Shown in pieces: positions 11,816 through 23,294 of a DNA stretch of 64,000 nt; the first letter of the stretch is position 1; each line of letters begins with the position of its first letter. Position numbers and translations under genes: made by a program. Source of the DNA: Aporrectodea caliginosa (Eukaryota > Annelida > Clitellata > Crassiclitellata > Lumbricidae); the NCBI GenBank assembly GCA_020284085.1, contig JACEVL010000944.1, forward strand, positions 124,001-188,000. The letters run 5' to 3'. Under the pieces are notes generated by a model that worked only from the letters and a program-made list of their open reading frames with translations, ran no database searches and was not told the origin of the DNA.

Positions 11816-13508
11816 TCGTCAGAACGGCCCAGGACAAATCGGCCCCGACAAAACGGCCCCGACAAATGGGCCCCGACAAAACGGCCCCGACAAAACGGCC
11901 CCGTCAAAATGGCCTCGACAAAACAGCCCCGTCAAATCGGCCCCCGTCAAATCGGCCCCCGTCAAATCGGCCCCCGTCATATCGGCCCCAGTCATATCGG
12001 CCCCCGTCATATCGGCCCCAGTCATATCGGCCCCAGTCATATCGGCCCCATACAAAATATCCAATGTTGCAAGCAGTGTTATTTCTATTAACTGTAACTG
12101 TAACTGAAATAGCAAAATAACTGAAAAATGTTGGTCAGTTAACTGTAACTGTAACTGAAACTGAAAAATACTGAATAACTGAAACTGTAATAGTAACTGA
12201 AAAACGAAAACTGTATAACTGAAAAATAACAAAAGTTAACTGAAAAATAAAACATGAGTGTTTTTCTTACTTACTTTTTGAATGGTAATCCTACTCTAGT
12301 CTACGGTCAGTTTTCTATACTCATTTTCAGGTGCTTCTAGTTTCTTTTCAGTTTTCTATGCTAGTTTCACTTCTGGTTCCTTTTCAGTCTTCTATATTCG
12401 TTTCACTTCCGGTTCCTTTTCCTTTCGTTATGTTGTCATTGGCGCTAAACCGTAAATTCGTAAAACAATCCACAACTACTAGAATAATGTTTAAGCCAAG
12501 TAGTGGTCGAAAAGTAGAAAGTGGCGTGTGGGAACATTTTGTTTATGAAGCCGCAGACGACAAAAGTCGATGTTGTGTTCGCACTGTTGCTTTAAAGGAT
12601 GCTGAAACAACGAGTTTGGCACACTAATTGTCGGAACAGAGCAAGTGTTAATCTGGAACGTCGTGTCTTCTTTAAAGTAAACTGACAATACGTTGATTTG
12701 CTGTGTAAATATTTCTGGTAACTGTTCAGAATACTTGTGGTCAGTGTGTCATTAGTCATGACTTGTGAAAAAATAACTGATGCTATAACTGAAAAATAAA
12801 GAGAAATAACTTAAACTGTAACTGAAAAATAAAAAAAATAACTTTTAACTGAAAAATCTGATTTCAGTTAACTGTAACTATAACTTTAACTGAAAAATCA
12901 TAAATTAGATAACTTTAACTGTAACTGTAACTGAAAAACCATAACTGAAATAACACTGGTTGCAAGTACTTTTAAGCTTACGCTGACAAACTATGTTGAA
13001 ATGAGACCTCAAGCCGAGTCAAGCGACGGCTCAGCTGGGCAATGGACTGCGGGTGCAACGAATTATTTTTCACAAATCCAACTTCCATTTTAACGCCAAA
13101 ATTATTTTCAGCAATCCAACTTCCATTTTAAACTGACCACATAAAATAATTTGGCAACGTAAACTACGGTTTTACCAATCCGAGTTCTATTTACGCAACT
13201 AATTCTTTTCATCAATCCAACTTAAAAGTATTTAGGACATGGGATATTTTGTGATGGGCCAATGTGACTGGGGCCGAAATGACTGGGGCCGGTTTGACGG
13301 GGGCCGATTTGACGGGGGCCGATTTGACGGGGGCCGATTTGACGGGGGCCGATTTGACGGGGGCCGTTATGACGGGGGCCGAAATGACGGGGCTGTTTTG
13401 TCGAGGCCATTTTGACGAGGGCCGTTTTGTCGGGGCCGTTTTGTCGGGGCCCATTTGTCGGGGCCGTTTTGTCGGGGCCGATTTGTCCTGGGCCGTTCTG
13501 ACGGGGTA
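11816..13508. mobile_element. TU-like fold-back element with 15 bp arrayed arms
   Basis: The left arm (11816-12050) is a tandem array of about 15 bp units of the type AATCGGCCCCCGTCA. The right arm (13262-13508) is the same array inverted. The outer ends match as CGTCAGAACGGCCCAGGACA. The element is flanked by a 20 bp direct repeat, CTCTATCTGTTTTAGGCACC, at 11796-11815 and 13509-13528. Without the nested 885 bp insert the element is about 0.8 kb, and its inner part has no ORF. From memory, sea-urchin TU fold-back transposons have outer domains of tandem 15 bp repeats. The 20 bp duplication is longer than I would expect. Confidence 0.75.
12074..12958. mobile_element. Non-autonomous hAT-like element, 885 bp
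   Basis: The termini are inverted (CAGTGTTATTTC at the left, GAAATAACACTG at the right) and the element is flanked by a perfect 8 bp duplication, GTTGCAAG, at 12066-12073 and 12959-12966. An 8 bp duplication and a CAG end are standard for hAT. The subterminal regions are built of AACTGT and AACTGAAAAATA units. No transposase is encoded. It is nested in the fold-back element, so it is younger. A truncated copy lies at 18333-18487. Confidence 0.8.
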
Positions 13509-13566
13509 CTCTATCTGTTTTAGGCACCACGGATTGCAACAACACTGTAGCCAAGGAGAATGACAG
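13509..13566 (+). pseudogene. Continuation of the interrupted RT tail
   Basis: It begins with the second copy of the 20 bp target duplication. In the host frame it repeats SVLGT and continues TTDCNNTVAKEND to a stop. It pairs with the fragment ending at 11815. Confidence 0.55.
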
Positions 13567-13647
13567 CTTATAACAATATTGAAAACAGTTACTTTTAATC
13601 AGTCTGTACATAAGTTTGTGTTGGTTTTATGAAGAAATAAATTTGGC

Positions 13648-13696
<49 letters not shown>

Positions 13697-13899
13697 GCCT
13701 AATTGTAATAGTAATAATAATAATAATCCATATGTTCATTTTTGCTGTCTCTGGACAATTTTTTTATCACCTTAGGGATCTTATCTACCTCGGGTAAAAA
13801 ATATTTAAAAAATATAAAATAAAGTAATAATAATAAAAATTAGACGATTTATATATTGCCGTAGCTCCTGAAGCAGAGGCCGATCGAGGGATGCTTCTC

Positions 13900-14330
13900 C
13901 ACCTTTTTTTCTTATTCTGCTCTTCTTCTTTCTCCTCTTTCTCCTCTTCTTCCCCATCCTTCTGCCTTCTTCTTATTGTTCCTCTTGTTCTTCTTGTTCT
14001 TGTTCTTCTTGTTCTTCTTCTTGTTCTTCTTGTTCTTCTTTTACACCACCTCCTCCTCCTTCTTCATCTACCACTACTGCCACCACCATCGCCACTTCCA
14101 TCACCGCCGCCATCAACACCACCACCGTCGCAAACACCACCACCACTACCCACCTCTGCTTCTGTTTGTAGTTTACTTGTACGTGGGGCTCATTTTCATC
14201 CTTCTCGCTGTGACGAGCGTTTACCAAGTACCCGAGTTGAACTTCTACAAGTACTTCAGTACGGACACATATTCGACGGAGAAAGAAGAGGAGGAAGAGG
14301 ATGATGCGGGGAAGGATGAGGAGGTGGAGG
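13900..14330. repeat. C/T-rich low-complexity tract
   Basis: Runs of TTCTTCTTG, CTCCTC and CACCACCATCACC followed by GAGGAGGAAGA. All reading frames are compositionally driven (poly Leu, Phe, Glu or His), so none is called as a gene. Confidence 0.7.
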
Positions 14331-14752
14331 AGGAAGAACGCCAGTATCTGCAACCTTTGATCCCGTCGACAGCTCGAAGATGCTATTCAGCTGCGCGAAA
14401 TTCACTAACTGCTACAGTTGGCGATGAATATTGATTGTAATCCTAATCGAGCACTTATATAGCGCCACTGTAGAAATCTCCCTCAAGGCGCCGCTTCTGA
14501 CCTGGTAGCATAGAGCCATGGTTAGAATGGCTTCAGTCGCTTTCAGGGTGGTATTTTTCAACGATTTATGTCGGAGATCAATATATTAGAAAACCCATTC
14601 TACAATGATGCATGGACAGATTGCAACAAAGCTCTGGTTTGTAGCGGATGTAGTGTACGTAGAAAAGGAATAGCCTAGGACTCCAATAATTTAGGCAACT
14701 GATTCATTTATCGTATAGGCTATGTAGGCTATAGCCTATAGGCTTCTTATGT

Positions 14753-14835
14753 TTATTATTATTATTATGTATACAGATATCTCGGCTTATTATGTATACA
14801 GATATCTCGGCTTATTATGTATACAGATATCTCGT
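14753..14835. repeat. Three-copy tandem repeat
   Basis: The core TATGTATACAGATATCTCG occurs three times in a row, with units of about 29 bp. An (ATTC)n run follows at about 14926-14969. Confidence 0.8.
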
Positions 14836-14984
14836 GTAAATCCTGCATGTAATCCTCAAAGCGCTGCATCTCGAAGACCTCAGGACACCACCAGTATTCC
14901 GGGGAAGCATCCATCCACCAGTCAGTTCATTCATTCATTCATTCATTCATTCATTCATTCATTCATTCAGTCGCTTCTTCGTGG

Positions 14985-15535
14985 AGTGGCGCAAATTCGT
15001 AACTATGCACTTCGCATGCTAACTGCCCATGGTCTCAAGCTTCATGCAGGGCCCAAACATGATACATCTTCGTTGTGGTTCGCGCCACAACGGTAGCTTA
15101 CCTGTTGTATGCAGGTCCTGCATGGTGGAGTTTTACTGGACAGCAGGATAAAATTATTATAGGCTCCAATGCATTATTATTGTATGTTGATCCGGCTGGC
15201 CCGGGCTGGGGTACTTCTATATTTACAGCCCAACCTTTGATCTGCAGCTCTGCTGGCTGGCTGTTGTTCTAGAAAATCCGGGTCATGCTCTACACGAGCT
15301 GATACTGCTAAGGAAAACAACTACATGTACCTATAGTCCTATTATCCTATACCCTCCGTCCACGGTCCCATGACAGTCTTGACTCTTGACCCTCTTAGAT
15401 AATAATAATATGAGGAGAACATTGATAGGACTAATGCTGTACTCATTTAGATTTGATATTTTCCATAAGATGCTTGTACACTGGAGTGCGGTTCTGCAAC
15501 TGGTTTAATGAAGAATATGCGTACTCAATTGCTTA
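14985..15535 (+). pseudogene. 5'-truncated LINE copy (same family as 47.8-49.0 kb)
   Basis: The frame contains RNYALRMLTAHGLKLHA, then LYAGPAWWSFTGQQDK, then a C-terminus NNNMRRTLIGLM. These line up with YALRTLVAHGLRGLHL, LYASPAWWGFVGQRDK and NLMRKTFITRM of the copy at 47.8-48.8 kb. The 3' UTR also matches, ending CAACTGGTTTAATGAAGAATATGCG before a TACT-like tail. Frameshifts and deletions make it dead. Confidence 0.6.
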
Positions 15536-15554
15536 CTTTAACATAACATAACAA

Positions 15555-16030
15555 GGTTTATAGTGGCTCAGAAGACTTGAATCTGTGTCAGAGCCACTCT
15601 CTCAAGTCTTATCCAATGCATCTTGACCTAGTATCCAATTTTAGCGAGCCTCTTCTTGAATTCCATCACCGAGTCCGCAGCAACAATTTCCTCGTCCAAC
15701 TTGTTCCAACTGTTAATAACTCTTGTACTGAAGAATCTTTGCATTATTGTCCCAGCTGTTTCTTTATTAATCTTGTATCTGTGTCCTCGAGTTCTCTTAT
15801 CAACTGAGAATTTAAATAGCCTCTGTGCTGGTATCTTGTCTCTTCCTGTCACTATCTTGAATGTCTCTATTAAGTCTCCTCTATTTCTCCTTTTCTCCAA
15901 TGTTGTCAGCTTGCATCTCCTCAGTCTTTCTTCATATGCCAGGTTGCCGAATCCCTTTATCATCTTCGTTGCTCTCCTTTGTATTTTCTCTAGTTTTTCT
16001 ACATCCTGTCTCAGGTAAGGACACCACACT
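15555..16030 (-). pseudogene. LINE RT 3' half, split by a hAT-like insert
   Basis: The minus-strand frame from 16030 to 15628 codes the connection region after the RT domain: CPYLRQDVEKLEKIQRRATK, YEERLRRCKLTTLEKRR, then RVINSWNKLDEEIV to a stop. This is typical of CR1/Jockey-type polyproteins. The upstream half lies at 17767-18280, and joining across the 8 bp target duplication restores one frame. Immediately beyond, at 15540-15553, is a (TTATG)n-like run, a plausible 3' tail. Confidence 0.75.
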
Positions 16031-17766
16031 CAGTGTTTCCGTTAGAGTAAAAAAAGAGGACGTACGTACGTCCCGACCTGGAATTTTGGACGTAGCTCAT
16101 TTCTAGCGGCGATCACGCCGGGCGTATATGACATAATAGAAAGAATATAAAGGCCTACCATCACAAACTTTATTATCAATATTTAGGACAATATTTTGAA
16201 CTACGGCGTCAAGTATATAGGCCTACGAGGTAACTCGTACTGTACCACACTACAACCCATGCATAGGCTGGCGTACTAATAATGATTCCATTGGCGTATT
16301 ACGTAATATTATTATATTGCTAGACGTCATACAACATAATTATAGCGAATCAATTATAGCGATTTTTATAGCTTGGAGAAGGTACTTGATTGCAAGTTAT
16401 CTACATGGGCCGTGTTATGGTGCTGTAGAAATTGCCGTATTCATCATCATCATCATCATCATTATCATCGTCGTCTTCATCATCATCATCATCGTCGTCG
16501 TCAATTTGCCTGTAATGGCTAGGGCTTTTTGCATAATTTATATGAGGCTGTGAAAGAATACTGTAAATATATAGTGGATTGTATAGTTACCGTATAAGAA
16601 ATAGTTATGAAAATTGTAATGACTATTTTACAATAAAACGTTCACCCAACCGGTCTGCTCCGCCATCCTCTCTGGTAGTCGCTCCTCATCTTTTTAAAAA
16701 CTAAAATCCTGTCTTTTCTCTCGGGGTTGCTCGCACTGGGAGCGCTTCTGGAAGTCTCCTGCTGATAGAAGCGCTTTATAAATGACCAAATGCAATACAA
16801 TGCAATACAATTACGGCATAATACAGGTATACTGTAGGCACGTCCAAAACCGCTAAAGGCCCAAAGCAATCGGTTCAAACTTCAAAATCCACAAGAAAAG
16901 TACAATGCAGTAGTTACCTGCACCCTCCTTAGCGAAGCACAGTTGTCTTTATTGGCCGCAGAGCAGACTTTGCAAAACATCCGCCCATCTTTATGCGTGA
17001 CCCAACAATAGGCCTAGCCTACGTCTTATTCCAGTTGCTGTTGTATTTCAGCACGATCTATGTCGATGGTACTTTAGTGGCCGTATTTGCTTTTACGACG
17101 TTACATAGCAAATCGTTTATTATTGGCGCAACAATATCTTTCTTAACGTTTATATGTCGCTCCTCGGTGGTATTACTTCCACGTGTTGCACCCGAACGCA
17201 CGACGAATTTCCACATTCTTCCTATTGTTGCGTGAGCCGCTCTCTAGAAAATGAACTAGTGAGAAGAAACTGTCGAGTGAGTCAGTGAAATTAGTTTGGT
17301 GCTGCGGTCCAGCGGCTGACAGGCATGAAAGCTGACACGGCCAGGGCCAGGGCGATGTACTACATGTAGACTAGGTGGAAAGATCTTGGACTAGCACACT
17401 ACCAAGATTACTCCACTAACTTGAGGATAAGATCAGTGTCAGTGAGAATATAATCGCGTTGACCATCGCTGACCGGTCGGTGGGCGCCCGGCGCCGTGCA
17501 ACAGTATCCCGTTAGCTATCAAAATAGGCCATCGTATGTCGTAAACAGAGGCACCCAGCTTCAACCTGCAGACCAGTCCACATAACGACGAACTAATATC
17601 TAATTAGCCTTAGTGCTTGGTGTGTGTACATACGTCCGACGATAGACATCTGGACGTATTCAACTCACCACTGGAATTTTCCTTACGCCTTGCCCGAAGA
17701 ATTTGGACGTTTTGGACATTTTTTAAGGACGTAAAAACGGCCATTTGGGCGTTAACGGAAACATTG
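16031..17766. mobile_element. Non-autonomous hAT-like element, 1736 bp
   Basis: Its ends are CAGTGTTTCCGTTA (left) and, inverted, CAATGTTTCCGTTA (right). A perfect 8 bp duplication, ACCACACT, flanks it at 16023-16030 and 17767-17774. It interrupts a LINE reading frame exactly. Inside are a (TCA)n run at 16440-16500 and a LINE 3' end at 16644-16821, but no transposase. Confidence 0.8.
16644..16821 (+). pseudogene. LINE 3' end fragment (L2/CR1-like)
   Basis: This matches the 3' end at 45.97-46.14 kb: GTTGCTCGCACTGGGAGCGC, then an AGAAGCGCTTTATAAAT segment and a CAATA-type tail (TGCAATACAATGCAATACAA). The coding part is a short remnant of the ...SSSF-LKSCLFSR... tail with indels. Confidence 0.6.
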
Positions 17767-18280
17767 ACCACACTTGCACACAGTACTCCAAATTAGGCCT
17801 AACCAGTGATTTGTACAATTCGAGCATTATTTCCTTTTCCCTGCTGACTATTGTCCTCTTAATCATTCCCAATACTTTGTTCGCTTTCTTTGCAGCCTCT
17901 GCACATTGCCTTGATGGTTTGGTGCTGTTGTTTACGATGACTCTTAGGTCCCTCTCCTCTTCTGTTTCTCTCAGTATTGTTCCTCCCATTTCGTATTGGA
18001 ATTTTTTATTTGTTTTTCCCATGTGCATAACTGAGCATTTTTCTGTGTTGAACATCATCTGCCATTCCTCGGCCCATCTGTGCAGTCCTTCGATGTCTTT
18101 CCTCAGTACGTCGGCTTCTTCTTCCGTATCCACCCCTCTGCCCATTTTCGTATCATCAGCGAACTTTGATATCTTCGACACTATTCCACTGTCAATGTCG
18201 TTTATAAAAACCACAAAAAGCAACGGCTTTAGTTGCAAAAAATCTGCAGTAAGAGTCTGACCGCGCTCATACTCTGACAT
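17767..18280 (-). pseudogene. LINE RT domain fragment with FADD motif
   Basis: The minus-strand frame includes LLFVVFINDID, the RT catalytic motif KFADDTKM, EEWQMMFNTEKCSVMHMG and SLVRPNLEYCVQVW. It is the 5' continuation of the fragment at 15555-16030. The N-terminal RT motifs and the endonuclease are absent. Confidence 0.75.
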
Positions 18281-18332
18281 CTACAATCCCTTCAAGCGGA
18301 AGGAGCTATCTAATGACTGCGAGTAGACGGCA

Positions 18333-18487
18333 GTGTTATTTCAGTTATGGTTTTTCAGTTACAGTTACAGTTAAAGTTATCCAATTTATGATTTTTCAGT
18401 TAAAGTTATAGTTACAGTTAGGCCTAACTGAAATCAGATTTTTCAGTTAGAAGTTATTTATTTTTATTTTTCAGTTACAGTTTAAGT
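18333..18487 (-). mobile_element. Truncated copy of the 885 bp hAT-like element
   Basis: It begins CAGTGTTATTTCAGTTATGG and then matches, inverted, the 12.79-12.96 kb end nearly base for base. The match breaks after TTATTTCTCTTT at 18497, where a LINE fragment starts. The other end and the target duplication are missing. Confidence 0.7.
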
Positions 18488-18808
18488 TATTTCTCTTTGA
18501 CCCTCTTAGATAATAATAATATGAGGAGAACATTGATAGGACTAATGCTGTACTCATTTAGATTTGATATTACAGTAGGCCTATTATATAGGCCTACTGT
18601 ACAAGCCTACAAGGAATGGTATGCAACACCTAGCATTACATACCCTAATCTTGACTCGCCATTATCAAATTATCTGCGACCCCGGCCTCATGATTTTACT
18701 CTGCCGGATAGGGATGATCGAAATTTCATACCTAGAGTACTTTATGGTGTATTGGCTAAACAATCATTTTCTTTAGCAATAGGTCTCCGTCACGGTATCC
18801 CTCAATAA
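18488..18808 (+). pseudogene. LINE C-terminal fragments
   Basis: The first 75 bp are almost identical to 15393-15465 (NNNMRRTLIGLM frame). The following part codes YLRPRPHDFTLPDRDDRNF, which resembles the SLRPRAHDRIIPPADNLMRK tail of the 47.8 kb LINE. Two related tails therefore lie in tandem, both disconnected from any RT domain. Confidence 0.5.
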
Positions 18809-18950
18809 GGGCGCGCACAAAAGGGCGCGACACAAAAGAGCGCACACAGAAGGGCGCTGTCACATAAGAGCGCGGTCACATAAGAGCGCTGTCAAATAAA
18901 GGCGCTGGCTAATAAGATCGTGGTCCAATATGAGCGCGCGCCAATATTAA
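18806..18950. repeat. About 15 bp repeat array with GCGC cores
   Basis: Roughly nine units of the form AAGAGCGCGGTCACAT, 15-16 bp each, decay towards the right. The layout resembles the arm of the fold-back at 11.8 kb, though the core sequence differs. No inverted partner was found within 2 kb. Confidence 0.6.
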
Positions 18951-20000
18951 TGGGATCGCTGATTAATATAATTATAAATGTCTATAAATGTCTCTGAATT
19001 GCCATTGCTTTTACTAGCGATTAAATGTTGTAATTATGTATGCTTTCATAGACATTTATAATTAGATATATAAATAAACATACTGGAGTAGTTTCTTTCT
19101 ATATTAAAACTCTTGGGGCAGTTTGTGTTTTGTGTGCTGCTATTTCAGCTGTGTGAAATCAGAACTGTGTGGATATTAAATTAAGCTTATTATACTGAGA
19201 TTATGTATTGCTAATTTCTTAAATTTATTTGATTGCACTTTTCACTATCTTCCTCAATTTTAAAGGATGCTATTTCAATTTTAACATTTATATTCATGTA
19301 CGTTCATAGTAGATACGGTAACGAATAGAGCCTCAAATATAGCATAATGTGTGTGTGTCCACAGTTTAACGGCAGCTTATGACAACATAGGCCGTTGCCG
19401 CCGACAAAGATTAGTTCTGGCATATTACAGCTCTTATTTTAGCATAATCATAAAACCATGCTTGAGGTAAGTTCGTTAAAATTGAGGCAAATTCGTTCTT
19501 ATTATAGCATAATGTACTTGGCCGCGTATACTTCACTGATGACGGCAACAATTAAAAAGGTGTCGACATCTATAGGCAGTAGCAAGTGTCTTAAAGTATG
19601 TAAAAATTACAAAGAACGGTTTTTTTAAAGCTGGAAATGGCTTTTTTTAAATAACGTATTGTTTTGAAGTTATATTACAATATTAGTAAAGCATGATATT
19701 TATAATTAGGATATTTAGCAAATAACAACAGGTTGATACACGAGAGATACAACCCTAGAAAGAATAGGCCTACGTCGCCTGGCGACTAATTTGGAATAAT
19801 GGGGTCCGTCTTACCTCAAGCATGGTTTTATGATTGGAGTTAGTTATTTCGAATATTGATTAATTAAATGTTAAGAAATAGGCAGTTTTTTGCATTTATT
19901 TATGTTAGATTAGTTATCAATTATGAAGAAAATTGACCCATACAGCGAATCATTGTCCATGTTTAACCTGAATTAACGTGTAACCTTAACTTATCTGATT
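18951..20000. other. AT-rich stretch without a gene
   Basis: Apart from the 384 bp inverted-repeat element I see no conserved coding frame, RNA gene or regulatory array here. Confidence 0.5.
19449..19832. mobile_element. Small MITE-like inverted-repeat element
   Basis: A perfect 23 bp inverted repeat, CATAAAACCATGCTTGAGGT... and its complement, brackets 384 bp of AT-rich DNA with no ORF. The target duplication is unclear (AT or AAT/ATT at most). Confidence 0.5.
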
Positions 20001-20004
20001 TGTT

Positions 20005-20160
20005 GTAACATAACATAACATAACATATTTTATTCAGCAACCAACTAAAATACAGGTCGTAAGTACATAAAACTGTTTTCGAGATTAGTCGGTATGCCCA
20101 GGAGACCCAAAAGGGGCCGAAGGCCCCGCAGGCCAGGGCCACCTGAGACAAATTAGTTAA
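20005..20160 (-). repeat. LINE/SINE 3' end with (TTATG)n tail
   Basis: On the minus strand a GC-rich GGCCTGCGGGGCCTTCGGCC hairpin precedes CTGTATTTTAGTTGGTTGCTGAATAAAATA and a run of TTATG units (20026-20007). That is a typical 3' end of a CR1-like retroelement. No coding part remains. Confidence 0.55.
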
Positions 20161-20399
20161 CAGAAAGCATTACGGCCGACTATAATAATTCACAAACTAG
20201 GCAACATATTCTTAACTATCTTAACTAAACAATTAGAAATTAAAGAAAATTAAAGAAAACTAAGAAAAATTATAGATTAAGCACATATGATGACATAGCT
20301 TGCACAGTGCACACTCCCCTTACGGTGACCAGGTCATCCCCTCTTATGAGTGTGTTAGGTTCCTCGTTGGATGTGGGTAGAAAGTTTACGTTTAAACAG

Positions 20400-20540
20400 C
20401 TGGAGGCAGGGCTTAAAGTGTGCATGGACGGTCATGGACGGCGTCCAGGCACTTATTTTCAAGGATGGACGCCGTCCTGCCACTTATTAGGCAGCACTGC
20501 CTGGACGCCGTCCATGCAGCGTCCATGCAACAGTGTAATT
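20400..20540. repeat. Hairpin-rich repeat with GGACGGCGTCC palindromes
   Basis: GGACGGCGTCCA and its complement forms occur repeatedly (about 20430, 20465, 20500 and 20520), giving several possible stem-loops with CACTTATT spacers. It is probably the tip of an inverted-repeat element. Confidence 0.4.
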
Positions 20541-20779
20541 CCTCTACGTCATTTTCAACAGCATTTAATTTTTTTAAGATTCCAATGAAATTTCATATTG
20601 TCATTTTGATTTCTGAATGTGTTCTACCGTGTAAGTGTGTAACTTGTTTCTCCACCTCATTCCTTACTTGTACATTCTAGTTAACTTTTCATCAAATCGC
20701 ACGTCATATAGGCCTACGCGCTTCCGGTTTTATCGTCTGAGTTTTCGTAGGCCCTAACAACTAGGGCCTAGTTTACGAT

Positions 20780-23294
20780 CTACCTGGCGGTCACATGACT
20801 CGCATCCTGATCCACATACACCCCAAGGAACTTAGAGGACTGAACTTGAGTAATATGGGTGCCCATAATACATAAGTTTGTATATGAGTTAGGAAGCGAT
20901 TTTTTATATGATCTAAAAATAATAAAGTTAGTTTTATCTAAGTTGAGGGTTAGCTTATTCAGTTGGAACCAATCAGCTACTTTACTCAGTTCAGAGTTGG
21001 TATGATTAATTAGTGTTTCTATTGAGGAGTGAGAGTTAAAAATATTAGTATCGTCAGCAAATAATATAAAAAATAGATCAGGAGAGACATTAGGTAGGTC
21101 ATTTATGTATAAAATAAATAATAAAGGACCAAGGATGGAGCCTTGAGGTACACCATATTTAATTAGTTTCAAAGGAGACTTAGTACCGTTGCAGCTCACT
21201 AATTGCATTCTATTATCAAGGTAACTTTTGAACCAGTTTAGCTGGGTGTTGCGAATTCCATAAAGAGATAATTTTTTAAGTAAAATACCATGATCAATAG
21301 TATCAAAGGCTTTGGCCAGGTCTAGGAATATACCTATGGAGAATTCATTTTTATCCATTGCAGCAGAAATTTTATCTTGCATACTTAGAAGTGGCATGAA
21401 TGTTGAATGGCCTGATTGGAATCCATGTTGGGAGGTAAAGAGAATATCAAATTTGGTTATATAATTATTAAGTCTTACGTGCATGGCCTTTTCAAAAAAT
21501 TTTGAGAAGAAAGGAAGGACAGATATGGGTCGGTAGTTAGAAGCCTCATCTCTTGGTCCTTTTTTAAAGATTGGTACCACCTTTGCTATTTTTAGGGCTT
21601 GAGGAAATAGGCCAGTTTTAAAAGAGCAGTTAATAATTTCAGTTAGTGGTTGTATTATATTAGGAAGGCTTGTTAAGGCTATAGTTGGATCAATGTCATC
21701 AACTCCTTTTGCATGGGAAGGATGGATTGTATAACTTAATTGCATTAATTCATCATTAGTTATTTCAGTAAGGCCAAAGGAGTCTACTTTCGAGGGAGGC
21801 ATATATTTTTCAATGTTAGAAGTTGAGTTTGGGATATTTATTGCTAGGGAATGGGCAATATTAGTAAAGTAGTTATTGAATTCGGTCGCAATTTTTATTG
21901 GGTCTGTGGAGGCAAGACCATTTATCTTTAATGATTTAATATCCCTATCTTCCTCATTGGATTTACCAATTAAATGTTTCAAGATTTTCCAAGTTTCCTT
22001 AAGGTTGTTGCTCTGTCTACAGAATTCTGCTGCATAATAATTCTTTTCAGCCTGTATCCTAATTGCTTTGAATTTGTTCCTATATGAAATAAAAGCCTTC
22101 TTGTTCTGGATATTTGGGTTTTTGATAAATTTTTGGTATAATTTCGATTTTTTCGTACAGGACTTAAGTAAGCCTTGGGACATCCAGGGATTTTTTGGCG
22201 AGTTTCTTCTAGAAGGTTTCTTTTGGCAAATTGGGAATGCTAATTCATATTTCTGTTTATATTCATGGAGAAAAGTATCGTATGCCCTGTTTGTATCTAA
22301 GCTATGGCAGGCATCAAGTACTGGTGACCAATTTATTTTTGAGATAGAATTTTGGAAAGCAGTAATGGATTCTGGGGTGGTTTTCCTAAATGAACGGGGT
22401 AGTGGTTTGTTAGAGTGCACTATCTCCTGTTCAAATTGGGCTAAAATAGGAAGGTGGTCTGATATGTCAGTAATAATAATTGTGGATTCAATCAATTTAT
22501 GCCAGGCATTAGTATAGATGTTATCTATTAGAGTTGAGGAGTACTCCGTTATTCTAGTTGGTTTGGTAATTATTGGGAGAAGATTGTGAGCTAACATACA
22601 ATTGTACAGGCCCTCAGTTGGTTTGTGGTGATTAACTTTTAACAGGTCCGAGTTGAAGTCACCTATTAAAAATAACTCTTTTGATTTATTCTTTATTTTG
22701 GATAATATGTGGTCTATTTCTACCGTAAAATCGTCTAGGTTGTGACCAGGGGGTCTGTATATGACACCCATTATTGATGAACCTTGCTTATGGGGTAAAC
22801 GAATAAATAGACCTTCAAATGAGCAGAGGGAGGAGGCTTCCACTACATTCCCAAGGACTTCAAATGGGGTTTCATGCTTTATTAGAAATGCTATACCGCC
22901 ACCCCTACTTTTACATCTAGGTTTGCTCAAGAAATGATAGCCTGGTATATTGATTAGATCATCTTGGTTATCCGTTAGCCACGTCTCCGTAAGGGCCAGG
23001 ACAGTTACAGGTATAAGTGTCAGCAGATCTTTGATTTCATTCAATTTATTTAGTATACTGCGGCAATTCAGGTGCATTACTGATAGTGTAGGTGATTGAG
23101 TGAATTGGGTCGAGTCAGAAGGTAAGGTGGAGTAAGTGGTATTATAGGTTAGGTCATTGAAATAGTTGCAGTCTGGGTCTATGTCTGGACAATTTAAGAG
23201 AGGGCGGTTGACATCTTCATCAGTTAGCACTTCAAGGAAACTAGCTGGAGAGTTATTAAGGTGTTCAACATTATATAAGTCGTTATTCGTCACC
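20780..23294 (-). pseudogene. CR1/L2-like LINE ORF2, 3'-truncated
   Basis: One open frame of about 837 codons. An APE-type endonuclease comes first, with motifs HLNCRSI, TETWL, GVIYRPPG, GDFNSDLL and SDHLPI. An RT follows, with NYRPISVL, QHGFQSGHST, FLDLAKAFDTIDH, PQGSILGPLLF and the catalytic FADDTN. The frame ends abruptly after KFLGVYVDQ with unrelated residues and a stop, so the C-terminal region is missing. Losing the 3' end is unusual for a LINE and implies a later break. The N-terminus continues at 23964-24205 beyond a 669 bp insertion. It is a sister family of the intact element at 36.5-39.8 kb, sharing the RPLxNxPDIDPDxNY motif ahead of the endonuclease. Confidence 0.85.
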
